Source: Aeromicrobium sp. (GTDB taxonomy: Bacteria > Actinomycetota > Coriobacteriia > Anaerosomatales > Anaerosomataceae). From it: a stretch of 32,780 nt of DNA. The stretch covers positions 1 through 32,780 of the forward strand of contig JADIIM010000022.1 in NCBI GenBank assembly GCA_015351705.1. The letters are read 5' to 3'. The number at the start of each line of letters is the position of its first letter. Position 1 is the first letter of the stretch. Below are positions 7,199-14,967 of the stretch, piece by piece. The position numbers and the translations under genes are program-made. The notes under the pieces were generated by a model that ran no database searches, was not told the DNA's origin, and was given only the letters and a program-made list of their open reading frames with translations.

Positions 7199-9742
7199 AT
7201 GAGGTTCAACCTCTTCGGCCGTCATCTCTACACACAGCTCGTCTGGCCGCTGGTCCTGGGGGCCACGATCGTGGCCGTGCTCGCGACCATCGCCGCTGTG
7301 CGCGTCATCGAGTCCCAGGTACTCGACTGGGTCGATCGCAACGGACAGTCGGTCGCTTCCGTCGTTTCGACGCGGCTTGGCCATCGTGCTACTTCCGTGG
7401 AGCGGTCACTGGAGCTCATCAGCGCCGATCCGCGCTTCATCGCCGCCATCGAGGCTGGCGATGAGGAGGCGATGGAAGACTACCTCGCCTTTGCGGAACT
7501 TGCCATCCGGGCGGACACGCTCATGCTCCTCGGCGACGAAGATCGGGTCATCGTGTCGGTCGGGGAGACGACGATGCCCGAGGGCTCCGTACCCTTCCCG
7601 GCCGTGGGGGACCTCGCGGGCAGCGCGATACGCCTGGCGGAGCTTGCCGGTGAGAGTGTGGTCACCGTCACGGTTCCGGTTGCGGATGACCTGCCGGGTG
7701 AGCGCCTCCTGGTTGCCACCATCGCGCTTGATGACGCGCGCCTCGCCGATATCGGCCTGGGCCTCGATGCGGTCTTCGGCCTGGCCGACGGCGATGGGAC
7801 CCTCATCGCCCTCAGCGCCCCTGACACTGTGCCTGAGGACGAGGTCCAGAGCCTCCTGGAGCGGGTCGCCTCTGAAGTCCCCGGGGCGCTTGCGGGGCGC
7901 GATCTCGATGAAGGCGCGGTCGACGCGAGGCTCGGCGACGCCGGGTACCGGATGGTCCTGCACCCCCTGAACGATGTGCTCCCCAACCCGTCCGGCTACG
8001 TCGTGGTGTCGATCGTGAGCACCGCGCTCGCGGACGAAGCACGTGCCACCACGTTCTCGCTCATCGGTATGTGGTTCACACTCGGCCTGGTGGCGCTCGC
8101 GGGACTCAGCTGGTACCTGCGTCGCACGGTGTCCGATCCGCTCGTCCGGCTCTCGAAGAGCGCCACGCGCGTGAGTGGTGGTGACTTCCAGCCGGTCCCG
8201 GCGATCGCGGGGCACAACGAGATCGCGATGCTCGCCGACGACTTCAACCGCATGACGGACTCACTGCGCGAGCGTAGCGAGTCGCTCACCAAGAAGGTGC
8301 TCGAACTCGCCACACTCTACGAGATGAGCCGCTCCCTCGGGTCGACGCTCGAGCTTGATGCGCTGCTTGACTCGGTCCTGGACTCGGCGATGCGGATCTT
8401 TGACGTCGAGGTCGGCTACGTGACGATGGTCGACCGGGAGACCGGAACCCTCGAGCCGATCTCCTGGCGCGGTGTGGACCTCTCCCGCATGGACGAGGCG
8501 TCGATCCGCGGCTCGATGGCCGAGTGGGTCGTGCGCGAAGGCCGCCCTCTCATCTTCAATCCGTCGAGCGAAGAGGGCGAGAGCCGCGCCAGCGCTGCTG
8601 ATCCCGCCAGCGGAGCGGTTGCGGCACTGTGTGTGCCACTGCTCTCCTCCGAGGGGACGCTCGGCGCGATCACCGTCGGGTCCCATCATACGGACCGGCG
8701 TTTCGCCTCAGACGACGTGCGCCTGCTCTCCACCATCGCCAACCATGTCACGATCGCCGTCGGCAATATCGGGCTGTTCTCAAGCGTCCAGGAGGCGTAC
8801 CTGGCGACCGTCCGCGCCCTGGCCGCGGCGGTCGACGCCAAAGACCCGTACACGCGCGGCCACTCCGACGGCGTCGCCCGCTACGCGCTCATGATCGGCG
8901 AGGCCGCCGGCGTCTCGCAGGAGCAGATGACCGCGCTCGAGATGGCGGCGTACCTGCATGACATCGGGAAGATCGGCATCAGCGAGGACATCCTGCTCAA
9001 GCCCGGCAAACTGACCGATGCCGAGATGAGCCAGATGCGGCACCACCCGCTGATCGGCGCCAACATCCTGAAGCCGGTCGCGTTCCCCTGGCCCATAGCG
9101 CCGATCGTCAGACACCATCACGAGCACTATGACGGTGGCGGCTACCCCGCAGGGCTCCGTGGCGAGGAGATCCCGTTCCTGGCGCGGGTGCTGACGGTCG
9201 CCGACGCGTTCGAGGCGATGGTGGCCGACCGTCCGTATCGCCGTGGGCGCTCGCAGCAAGAGGCCATCCTCGAGTTGCGCCGCTGCTCGGGCTCGCAGTT
9301 CGACCCGCGGGTCGTCGACACGTTCATCGAGGTCCTGGAGTCGGTCGGCACGCTCACGCCGTACGACGACGGTGACGACGACGACATCGGTTGCGAGGAG
9401 GCCGAGGCGGTCCTCGTCGCGCTTTGCGACGGCATGTTCGCGAGCTTCAGGCGCCTCGGCGGGCCTCGGCTCGCGTCGAACCTTGAGGGCGCGATCAACG
9501 AGGCGTTCGCCGCACACGACGCGGCGTTCTCGTTCAACGCCGGCCGTCTGGTGGTAGAAGGCCGCGACTCGGACGGCGAGCTCACCGACCGGCTCGTAGG
9601 GGCGGTGCAGATCATCGCCGAGCGTATCGAGGACGCGTCGGGCTCGGGGCTTGCCGAGCACTTCCTGGGTGAGGCGGTGAGCACGCTTCCCGAGCGGATG
9701 CGGCGGTGCGCCGCCAGGCTCGGGTTCCCCGCTTCGCTGTAG
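7199..9742 (+). CDS. Membrane sensor with HAMP, GAF and HD-GYP domains (c-di-GMP phosphodiesterase)
   Basis: The 847-residue protein starts with a transmembrane helix (about 14-35), an extracytoplasmic Cache-like sensor region (36-280), a second helix (about 283-303), HAMP (about 305-358) and GAF (about 375-525). The HD-GYP domain (about 530-690) keeps the HDIGKIG metal motif at residue 587, the HHHEHYDGGGYPAGL signature near 640-650 and the VADAFEAMVADRPYR segment. This full set predicts hydrolysis of cyclic di-GMP in response to an outside signal. After it comes a linker with a D-rich run (DDGDDDD) and a C-terminal domain of about 130 residues that I do not recognise. The start at 7199 fits the promoter and membrane topology; GTG at 7163 is an alternative. 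It is transcribed alone before lysC. Confidence 0.88.
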   Translation: MRFNLFGRHLYTQLVWPLVLGATIVAVLATIAAVRVIESQVLDWVDRNGQSVASVVSTRLGHRATSVERSLELISADPRFIAAIEAGDEEAMEDYLAFAELAIRADTLMLLGDEDRVIVSVGETTMPEGSVPFPAVGDLAGSAIRLAELAGESVVTVTVPVADDLPGERLLVATIALDDARLADIGLGLDAVFGLADGDGTLIALSAPDTVPEDEVQSLLERVASEVPGALAGRDLDEGAVDARLGDAGYRMVLHPLNDVLPNPSGYVVVSIVSTALADEARATTFSLIGMWFTLGLVALAGLSWYLRRTVSDPLVRLSKSATRVSGGDFQPVPAIAGHNEIAMLADDFNRMTDSLRERSESLTKKVLELATLYEMSRSLGSTLELDALLDSVLDSAMRIFDVEVGYVTMVDRETGTLEPISWRGVDLSRMDEASIRGSMAEWVVREGRPLIFNPSSEEGESRASAADPASGAVAALCVPLLSSEGTLGAITVGSHHTDRRFASDDVRLLSTIANHVTIAVGNIGLFSSVQEAYLATVRALAAAVDAKDPYTRGHSDGVARYALMIGEAAGVSQEQMTALEMAAYLHDIGKIGISEDILLKPGKLTDAEMSQMRHHPLIGANILKPVAFPWPIAPIVRHHHEHYDGGGYPAGLRGEEIPFLARVLTVADAFEAMVADRPYRRGRSQQEAILELRRCSGSQFDPRVVDTFIEVLESVGTLTPYDDGDDDDIGCEEAEAVLVALCDGMFASFRRLGGPRLASNLEGAINEAFAAHDAAFSFNAGRLVVEGRDSDGELTDRLVGAVQIIAERIEDASGSGLAEHFLGEAVSTLPERMRRCAARLGFPASL

Positions 9743-9755
9743 TCTCGCCGATTGC

Positions 9756-9764
9756 TGGTACACT
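9756..9764 (+). promoter_or_regulatory. Extended -10 promoter element of lysC-asd
   Basis: TGGTACACT combines a TGn extension with a near-consensus TACACT hexamer, 14 bases after the stop of the previous gene. A transcript would begin near 9771 and leave a leader of about 74 bases, too short for a lysine riboswitch, and none is visible. Confidence 0.45.
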
Positions 9765-9844
9765 ATCTCGCACTGTTCGACGTGCGGCGCTCGCGCTCGG
9801 CATCAGCCTGGAGCCGTGTGTCGACCGTCCGATGCGAGGTTCGA

Positions 9845-11107
9845 ATGCCCATCATCGTTCAGAAGTACGGCGGCACCTCGGTCGGCTCGCCCGAGCGTAT
9901 CCGCGCTGTGGCCGAGCGTATCGTGCGCGCCAAGGAGACCGGCGCGGGCGTCGTCGCGGTCGTCTCAGCGATGGGCGACGTGACCGACGAGTTGGTCGCT
10001 CTGGCCGCAGCCGTCGACCCCGAGCCGCCCGAGCGGGAGATGGACATGCTGCTCGCCACCGGTGAGCAGGTCTCGATCGCGCTTCTGGCGATGGCGATCC
10101 ACGCTCTGGGACACGAGGCGATCTCGTTCACCGGCCCGCAGGTCGGTATCGTCACCGACCACGGGCACACCAAGGCGAAGATCCTCGAGGTGAGGGCCGA
10201 CCGGGTCCGCGAGGCTCTGGACCAGGGCCGCATCGTCATCGTGGCCGGCTTCCAGGGGGTGACCGCCGACGGCAGCATCACGACCCTCGGCCGAGGTGGT
10301 TCGGACACCACGGCGGTCGCGGTGGCGGCGGGCGTGCGTGCAGACGTATGCGAGATCTACACGGACGTCGATGGTGTCTATACCGCCGACCCCCGCGTCG
10401 TGCCCTCGGCCAGGAAGATCGACGAGATCTCCTACGAGGAGATGCTCGAGCTTGCCGCAAGCGGTGCAGGGGTCCTCAATCTCCGTGCGGTCGAGTTCGC
10501 GCGGAACCACGACGTGGTGATCCACTGCCGTTCGAGTTTCACCGAAGCGCCAGGAACCGTCGTCAAGGAGGCTGACGGAACAATGGAACAGGCGATCATC
10601 TCAGGCGTCGCGCACGACACCTCCGAGGCGAAGGTCACGATCCGTGACGTTCCCGACCGCCCGGGTGTCGCCGCCACGGTCTTCACGCGGATGGCCGACG
10701 CGAACGTGAACGTGGACATGATCATCCAGAACGTCTCCGAGGCCGGTACGACCGACATCTCCTTCACCACGCCCGAGACGGACCTGGTCCGCGCGCGACG
10801 GACCGCCGCGGCGGTGGTCGAGGAGCTCGCCGCGCGTGACTTCACGGTCGACGAGTCGATCGCGAAGGTGTCACTCGTGGGCGCGGGCATGAAGACGCAT
10901 CCGGGTGTCGCGGCCCAGATGTTCCGCGCCCTGTCCGATGCCGGCGTCAACATCGATCTCATCTCGACGTCCACGATCCGCGTGACGTGTGTGGTCGACG
11001 GGCATCAGGTGCACGATGCCGTCCGCGCGCTCCACGACAGCTTCGGCCTCGCCACGGGCGAGGTCATCGCCGAGTCCATACCTGGTTGCGGAGAGGGTGA
11101 TCGCTGA
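9845..11107 (+). CDS. lysC: Aspartate kinase
   Basis: The 420-residue protein phosphorylates aspartate, the first step towards lysine, threonine and methionine. The kinase domain (1 to about 240) starts with VQKYGGTSVGS (residues 5-15) and contains ATGEQVSIALLA, GFQGVTADG, TTLGRGGSDTTAVA and the EIYTDVDGVYTADPR nucleotide/substrate loop. Two ACT regulatory domains follow (about 265-335 and 345-410), with PDRPGVAATVF and VGAGMKTHPGVAAQMF typical of lysine/threonine-sensitive enzymes. Length and layout match the actinobacterial Ask alpha chain. The ATG at 9845 is preceded by GCGAGG. The stop overlaps the asd start (TGATG). An internal start for a separate beta chain is annotated on its own. Confidence 0.95.
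   Translation: MPIIVQKYGGTSVGSPERIRAVAERIVRAKETGAGVVAVVSAMGDVTDELVALAAAVDPEPPEREMDMLLATGEQVSIALLAMAIHALGHEAISFTGPQVGIVTDHGHTKAKILEVRADRVREALDQGRIVIVAGFQGVTADGSITTLGRGGSDTTAVAVAAGVRADVCEIYTDVDGVYTADPRVVPSARKIDEISYEEMLELAASGAGVLNLRAVEFARNHDVVIHCRSSFTEAPGTVVKEADGTMEQAIISGVAHDTSEAKVTIRDVPDRPGVAATVFTRMADANVNVDMIIQNVSEAGTTDISFTTPETDLVRARRTAAAVVEELAARDFTVDESIAKVSLVGAGMKTHPGVAAQMFRALSDAGVNIDLISTSTIRVTCVVDGHQVHDAVRALHDSFGLATGEVIAESIPGCGEGDR
10583..11107 (+). CDS. lysC: Aspartokinase beta subunit from an internal in-frame start
   Basis: Inside lysC, codon 247 is an ATG preceded by a strong ribosome-binding sequence (AAGGAGG at 10565-10571, 11 bases before the ATG). The resulting 174-residue chain begins MEQAIISGVAHD and contains only the two ACT domains. 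In Corynebacterium glutamicum and Bacillus, lysC is known to produce such a beta chain from an internal start at the equivalent place, forming an alpha2beta2 enzyme; the C. glutamicum beta chain also begins with a MEEA-type sequence. The match of position, length and a Shine-Dalgarno stretch makes the same arrangement likely here. It is inferred from sequence only. Confidence 0.62.
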   Translation: MEQAIISGVAHDTSEAKVTIRDVPDRPGVAATVFTRMADANVNVDMIIQNVSEAGTTDISFTTPETDLVRARRTAAAVVEELAARDFTVDESIAKVSLVGAGMKTHPGVAAQMFRALSDAGVNIDLISTSTIRVTCVVDGHQVHDAVRALHDSFGLATGEVIAESIPGCGEGDR

Positions 11108-12132
11108 TGGTCTGGGAGCACACCATGCCGGAGCGCCCGGTGGTCGCGGTCGCCGGCGTGACCGGTGCCGTCGGTACCGAGATGCTCGCCGTACTCGAGC
11201 AGCGTTCGTTCCCGGCCGAGCGCGTGGTCGCGCTGGCTTCGGCGCGCTCCGCGGGCAAGCGCGTTCCGTACGCGGGTACGGAGCTCGTGGTCCAGGAGAT
11301 GACCGAGCAGAGCTTCGCAGGCGTGGACATCGCGCTGTTCAGCGCCGGTGCCGCGATCTCGAAGCGGTTCCGCGAGGCGGTCACCTCGGCGGGCTGCGTG
11401 ATGGTCGACAATTCCTCGGCGTTCCGCATGGACGCCGACGTGCCGCTGGTGGTCCCCGAGGTCAACGCGGAGGACCTGGGGTGGCACGCGGGCGTCATCG
11501 CCAACCCCAACTGCTCGACGATCCAGATGGTCGTCGTGCTCGACGCGCTTCGCTCCGTCGCGCCGATCAAGCGCGTGGTCGTGTCCACGTACCAGGCGGC
11601 ATCAGGGGCCGGGCAGGCGGCGATGGACGAGCTTTACGAGCAGACCCGCGAGTTCCTCGGCGGTGACGAGCTCACCGTGGACGCGTTCGCGCACCGCATC
11701 GCGTTCAACTGCATACCGCAGATCGACGTCTTCATGGATGACGGTTCGACCAAAGAAGAGTGGAAGATGGTCGCGGAGACCACGAAGATCATGGGCGATC
11801 CTTCCATCCGCGTGGCCGCCACCTGCGTGCGCGTCCCCGTCCTGCGGTGTCACTCGGAGGCCCTGGCCGTCGAGTTCGCGGGCCCGGTGTCCGTTCAGGC
11901 GGCACGGGCGGCGCTCGAGCGGGCGCCTGGCGTGACCGTGCTCGACGAGGCGGCCAGCTCCACCTACCCGATGCCCGCGATGCTCGAGGGCACCGATGAC
12001 TGTTATGTGGGGCGTGTGCGCACCGACCCGAGTGTCGAGCACGGCCTGCAGCTGTGGGTGGTCGCGGACCAGCTTCGCAAGGGAGCCGCACTCAACGCTG
12101 TCCAGATAGCCGAGGCGCTGCTCCGGCGTTAA
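11107..12132 (+). CDS. asd: Aspartate-semialdehyde dehydrogenase
   Basis: The 341-residue enzyme reduces aspartyl phosphate to aspartate semialdehyde with NADPH, directly after LysC in the pathway. The nucleotide-binding turn is VAVAGVTGAVGTEML (residues 13-27), the catalytic cysteine is C136 in ANPNCSTIQ, and the acid/base histidine is H249 in RVPVLRCHSEA. Length and motifs are those of the standard bacterial type. The ATG at 11107 overlaps the lysC stop and has GAGAGGG upstream; an internal ATG at codon 7 is a weaker alternative. The overlap implies translational coupling with lysC. Confidence 0.96.
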   Translation: MVWEHTMPERPVVAVAGVTGAVGTEMLAVLEQRSFPAERVVALASARSAGKRVPYAGTELVVQEMTEQSFAGVDIALFSAGAAISKRFREAVTSAGCVMVDNSSAFRMDADVPLVVPEVNAEDLGWHAGVIANPNCSTIQMVVVLDALRSVAPIKRVVVSTYQAASGAGQAAMDELYEQTREFLGGDELTVDAFAHRIAFNCIPQIDVFMDDGSTKEEWKMVAETTKIMGDPSIRVAATCVRVPVLRCHSEALAVEFAGPVSVQAARAALERAPGVTVLDEAASSTYPMPAMLEGTDDCYVGRVRTDPSVEHGLQLWVVADQLRKGAALNAVQIAEALLRR

Positions 12133-12197
12133 GATAGAGTGCAGGCTGGCGCATCCGTCGCGCCGTGACCGCTTCTGTCGCTTGGGGGAGTGCCGAG

Positions 12198-12878
12198 ATG
12201 AGCGAGCAGACGATCCTGATCGTCGAGGACGATAGCACCATCGCGCGTTTCGTGGAACTCGAGTTGCGCCATGCGGGTTTTGGCGTCCTGATGGCGGGCG
12301 AGGGCTCGACCGCCATCGAGTTGCTCGATTCGAATCAGGTCGATCTGGTCCTGCTCGACCTGATGCTCCCCGGCATCGATGGCATCGACGTCGCGCGGCA
12401 CATCAGGAAGCGCGGGTCGCAGGTGCCTATCCTGATGCTGACGGCCCGGGCCGAGACCCATGATGTGGTGTCGGGATTCGAGGCGGGCGCCGACGACTAC
12501 CTCCGGAAGCCGTTCGAGATCCCCGAGCTGCTCTCGCGCGTTCGCGCGCTCCTGAAGCGCTCCGGCACGGCGCAGACGCCTGCCGCGTTCGAAGCTTCTG
12601 GCGTCTCGATCGACATGGAGCGTCGTCTGGCGACACTCCGCGGCGCCCCGCTCGACCTCACGGCCAAGGAGTTCGACCTGCTCGCCTATCTCGTGAGCAA
12701 CGCAGGTCGTGTCATCTCACGCGACGAGATCCTGAGCTCTGTCTGGGGAGCGAAGCACTCCACCGACTCGAACGTCATCGAGGTGTTCGTCTGCCACCTG
12801 CGCAACAAGATCGATGACCGGGAGAACCGGGTCATCCAGACGATACGGGGTGTCGGCTACTTCTTCGCGAGGGGCTAA
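12198..12878 (+). CDS. OmpR/PhoB-family response regulator
   Basis: The 226-residue regulator has an N-terminal receiver (E10-D11-D12 acidic pocket, phospho-acceptor D54 in LVLLDLMLPG, TAR and RKPFE switch elements) and a C-terminal winged-helix DNA-binding domain (about 130-225) with LTAKEFDLLAYLVSNAGRVISRDEI, VWG and the closing TIRGVGYFF. It should bind DNA when phosphorylated by the kinase encoded next, whose GTG start directly follows its stop. GGGGGAG lies upstream of the ATG; an upstream GTG in frame lacks homology. A weak TAGAGT at 12135 may be the -10 of the whole run of genes. Targets are unknown but could include the adjoining operon. Confidence 0.92.
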   Translation: MSEQTILIVEDDSTIARFVELELRHAGFGVLMAGEGSTAIELLDSNQVDLVLLDLMLPGIDGIDVARHIRKRGSQVPILMLTARAETHDVVSGFEAGADDYLRKPFEIPELLSRVRALLKRSGTAQTPAAFEASGVSIDMERRLATLRGAPLDLTAKEFDLLAYLVSNAGRVISRDEILSSVWGAKHSTDSNVIEVFVCHLRNKIDDRENRVIQTIRGVGYFFARG

Positions 12879-14381
12879 GTGCGCTTCTCCTCGATACGAT
12901 CGCGCGTTGCTCTGCTGTCCACCGCGTTCGCCCTCGTCCTGGTCGGCAGCGTCACCATCGCGGCCTACGTCTTCGTCTACCAGGGCATGTTGGGACTCGC
13001 TGACGCCACCTCCGAGCGGCTGGCATCGTCGGCATCCCGCGTGGTGACGAGGATGAGCAACGATGCCGTCGCCTCGGCCGACCGTGCGGGGCTGACCGGG
13101 CCGGAGCGCGACGCGTTCATCAAAGAGGAGCTGCTGCTCTCACTCAGCGACATCCTCTCCCAGGGCCTCGTGCACGAGGGGACGTTCGCCTTGTACCTGC
13201 GAGACGCGCCGAGCGACCCGCTGGCGGAGTTCTGGCGGATCGGTGGCGACCCGTTCACCGGCGATGCCGAGCGACGCACCCAGGCGCTCGAGACGGGCGA
13301 TCCCGAACACGCGCATCCGGGCGGACAGTTCCTGCTCGCAGGACTGGTGATGCCGGCGAACCTTGGCGAGTACGTCACGTACGTGCCGATCGTCGTTCCC
13401 GGGGTCGACGGGGCGGTGCTCGATGTCGTCTACACGCCACTGCGCGAAGAGGCGATCCTCGACTCGATGCGCCTGCCGATGATCGCGGTGACCCTGGCCG
13501 CGCTCGCCGTCGCGCTCCTGCTCACGGCGTCGATCACCGGGTGGATCCTCACGCTCATCGGCGATATCCGCTCTGCTGCCGACTCCATCGACGTTGGGCA
13601 GCTCGACGTACACCTGCCGGACTCGGGCGACAACGAGATCGCCGAGCTCGCCCGCTCACTCAACCGGCTGATCGACAACCTGAAGCGGCGCAACGAGGTG
13701 CAAGCCCGCTTCATCGCGGACGCCTCCCACGAGTTGGCGACGCCGGTGGCCGGGATCCGCGGGTACGTGAACATCCTCAGAGCGTGGGGTGCGGAAGACC
13801 CGGGCCTGCGAGAGGAGGCGGTGAGCGCCATCGACCGTGAGTCGCGACGCATGGCCCGGCTGTGCAGCGACCTGCTCTCGGTGATCCGGTCGGAAGGCAT
13901 GGTCGAGTTCCGCTCCATCCGCTACGACCTCAACGGCGTCTGCCGCGAGGTGCTCGCGCACGCCGCCACACGCTACCTTGGCAAGCGCCTCGAGTTCTCC
14001 GGTCCCGACGAGGCGCCCCTGTGGATCTATGGAGATCCGGACCGGATCGAGGAGGCGCTCGGCATCCTGGTGGACAACGCCTGTAAGTACACGCCGGACG
14101 GTGGGAAGGTGAGCGTCTCCACCCGCCGACGGCGCGACCGGGTGATCGTCCGCGTCGCCGACACCGGCGTCGGCATTCCCGCCGAGGACCTGCCCAACAT
14201 CTTTGAGCGGTTCTATCGCAGCGACATCTCGCGCTCCAAGGAGACCGGCGGCTTCGGCCTCGGTCTCGCGATCGCGAAGCACATCATCGATCACAGTGCC
14301 GGCGAGGTCAGCGTAGAGAGCACGCTCGGCGAAGGCACCGTGTTCGAGGTCTCACTGCCCAGGCGCAAGGCGGGTGCGTGA
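12879..14381 (+). CDS. Membrane sensor histidine kinase
   Basis: The 500-residue kinase has a transmembrane helix at about 10-34, an extracytoplasmic sensor region of about 165 residues with no fold I can name, a second helix at about 200-226, HAMP (about 227-272), HisKA with the phospho-acceptor H284 in DASHELATPVAG, and a C-terminal ATPase domain with VDNACKYTP (N box), ADTGVGIP (G1), FERFYR (F box) and GGFGLGLAIAKHII (G2). All catalytic boxes are intact. In the H box the usual Arg after HEL is Ala, a small deviation. It starts with GTG straight after the regulator stop, and its own stop nearly touches the next gene. Confidence 0.92.
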   Translation: MRFSSIRSRVALLSTAFALVLVGSVTIAAYVFVYQGMLGLADATSERLASSASRVVTRMSNDAVASADRAGLTGPERDAFIKEELLLSLSDILSQGLVHEGTFALYLRDAPSDPLAEFWRIGGDPFTGDAERRTQALETGDPEHAHPGGQFLLAGLVMPANLGEYVTYVPIVVPGVDGAVLDVVYTPLREEAILDSMRLPMIAVTLAALAVALLLTASITGWILTLIGDIRSAADSIDVGQLDVHLPDSGDNEIAELARSLNRLIDNLKRRNEVQARFIADASHELATPVAGIRGYVNILRAWGAEDPGLREEAVSAIDRESRRMARLCSDLLSVIRSEGMVEFRSIRYDLNGVCREVLAHAATRYLGKRLEFSGPDEAPLWIYGDPDRIEEALGILVDNACKYTPDGGKVSVSTRRRRDRVIVRVADTGVGIPAEDLPNIFERFYRSDISRSKETGGFGLGLAIAKHIIDHSAGEVSVESTLGEGTVFEVSLPRRKAGA

Positions 14382-14382
14382 G

Positions 14383-14967
14383 ATGTCACGTGCGCGCTCC
14401 ATCGCCCACGCGGGGATGATAGCGGCCGTGTACGCCGCGTTCACGCTGGTGGTCATACAGAGCCCGCTCGGGTACGGCCCCGTGCAGTTCAGGGTCTCCG
14501 AGGCGCTCACGGTGGTGGCGTGCCTGACACCCGCTGCGATCCCCGGCCTGTGGCTCGGGACTGCGGTGGCTAACGCCTACCTCGCCACCCAGTTCGGTGT
14601 CCTTGCGGTGCTCGATGTGGTCCTCGGCTCGACCGCGTCCCTTCTCGGCGCGTGGTGGGCGTGGCGTCATCGGGAGCGGGCGGCGCTGGCCCTGGCCGGT
14701 CCGGTGGTGGCCAACGCGCTCATCGTGCCGGCGTACCTGCCGCTCATGCTCGCCGGACTTGCCGGTGTGGACTTCTACCGTGTGCCGGCGCTGGGCGTCG
14801 ATGCGTCGGGGGCGTGGCTCACGATGTACCTGTTCGGCGTGGTGGCCGTCGGGCTTGGCCAGGCGGTCGTCGTCTACGGACTCGGCATGCCCCTGCTGCA
14901 CCTCATGCGTCGCCTCGGCATCGACCGGCTGCTCGCCGAGTCGCAACGGGGGGGCGGCCGTGACTGA
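14383..14967 (+). CDS. queT: QueT-like ECF transporter substrate-binding membrane protein
   Basis: The 194-residue protein is very hydrophobic with about five to six helices. The N-terminal half carries the family motif GPVQFRVSEALTVV (about residues 26-39) followed by PAAIPGLWLGTAVAN, and the second half has LDVVLGSTASLLGAWWAW and VVVYGLGMPLL. These match the QueT (formerly DUF988) S components of energy-coupling-factor transporters, thought to import queuosine precursors. The transported molecule is inferred from the family. No EcfA or EcfT genes are adjacent and no preQ1 riboswitch is visible, as the gene lies within an operon. ATG 14383 is chosen 1 base after the kinase stop; GTG 14374 is an alternative. 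Confidence 0.8.
   Translation: MSRARSIAHAGMIAAVYAAFTLVVIQSPLGYGPVQFRVSEALTVVACLTPAAIPGLWLGTAVANAYLATQFGVLAVLDVVLGSTASLLGAWWAWRHRERAALALAGPVVANALIVPAYLPLMLAGLAGVDFYRVPALGVDASGAWLTMYLFGVVAVGLGQAVVVYGLGMPLLHLMRRLGIDRLLAESQRGGGRD

Noticed and set aside
9743-9844. Lysine riboswitch upstream of lysC
   Set aside because: The leader is only about 74-100 bases and shows none of the conserved multi-helix core.
14360-14390. preQ1 riboswitch in front of queT
   Set aside because: The gene starts 1 base after the kinase stop; there is no leader.
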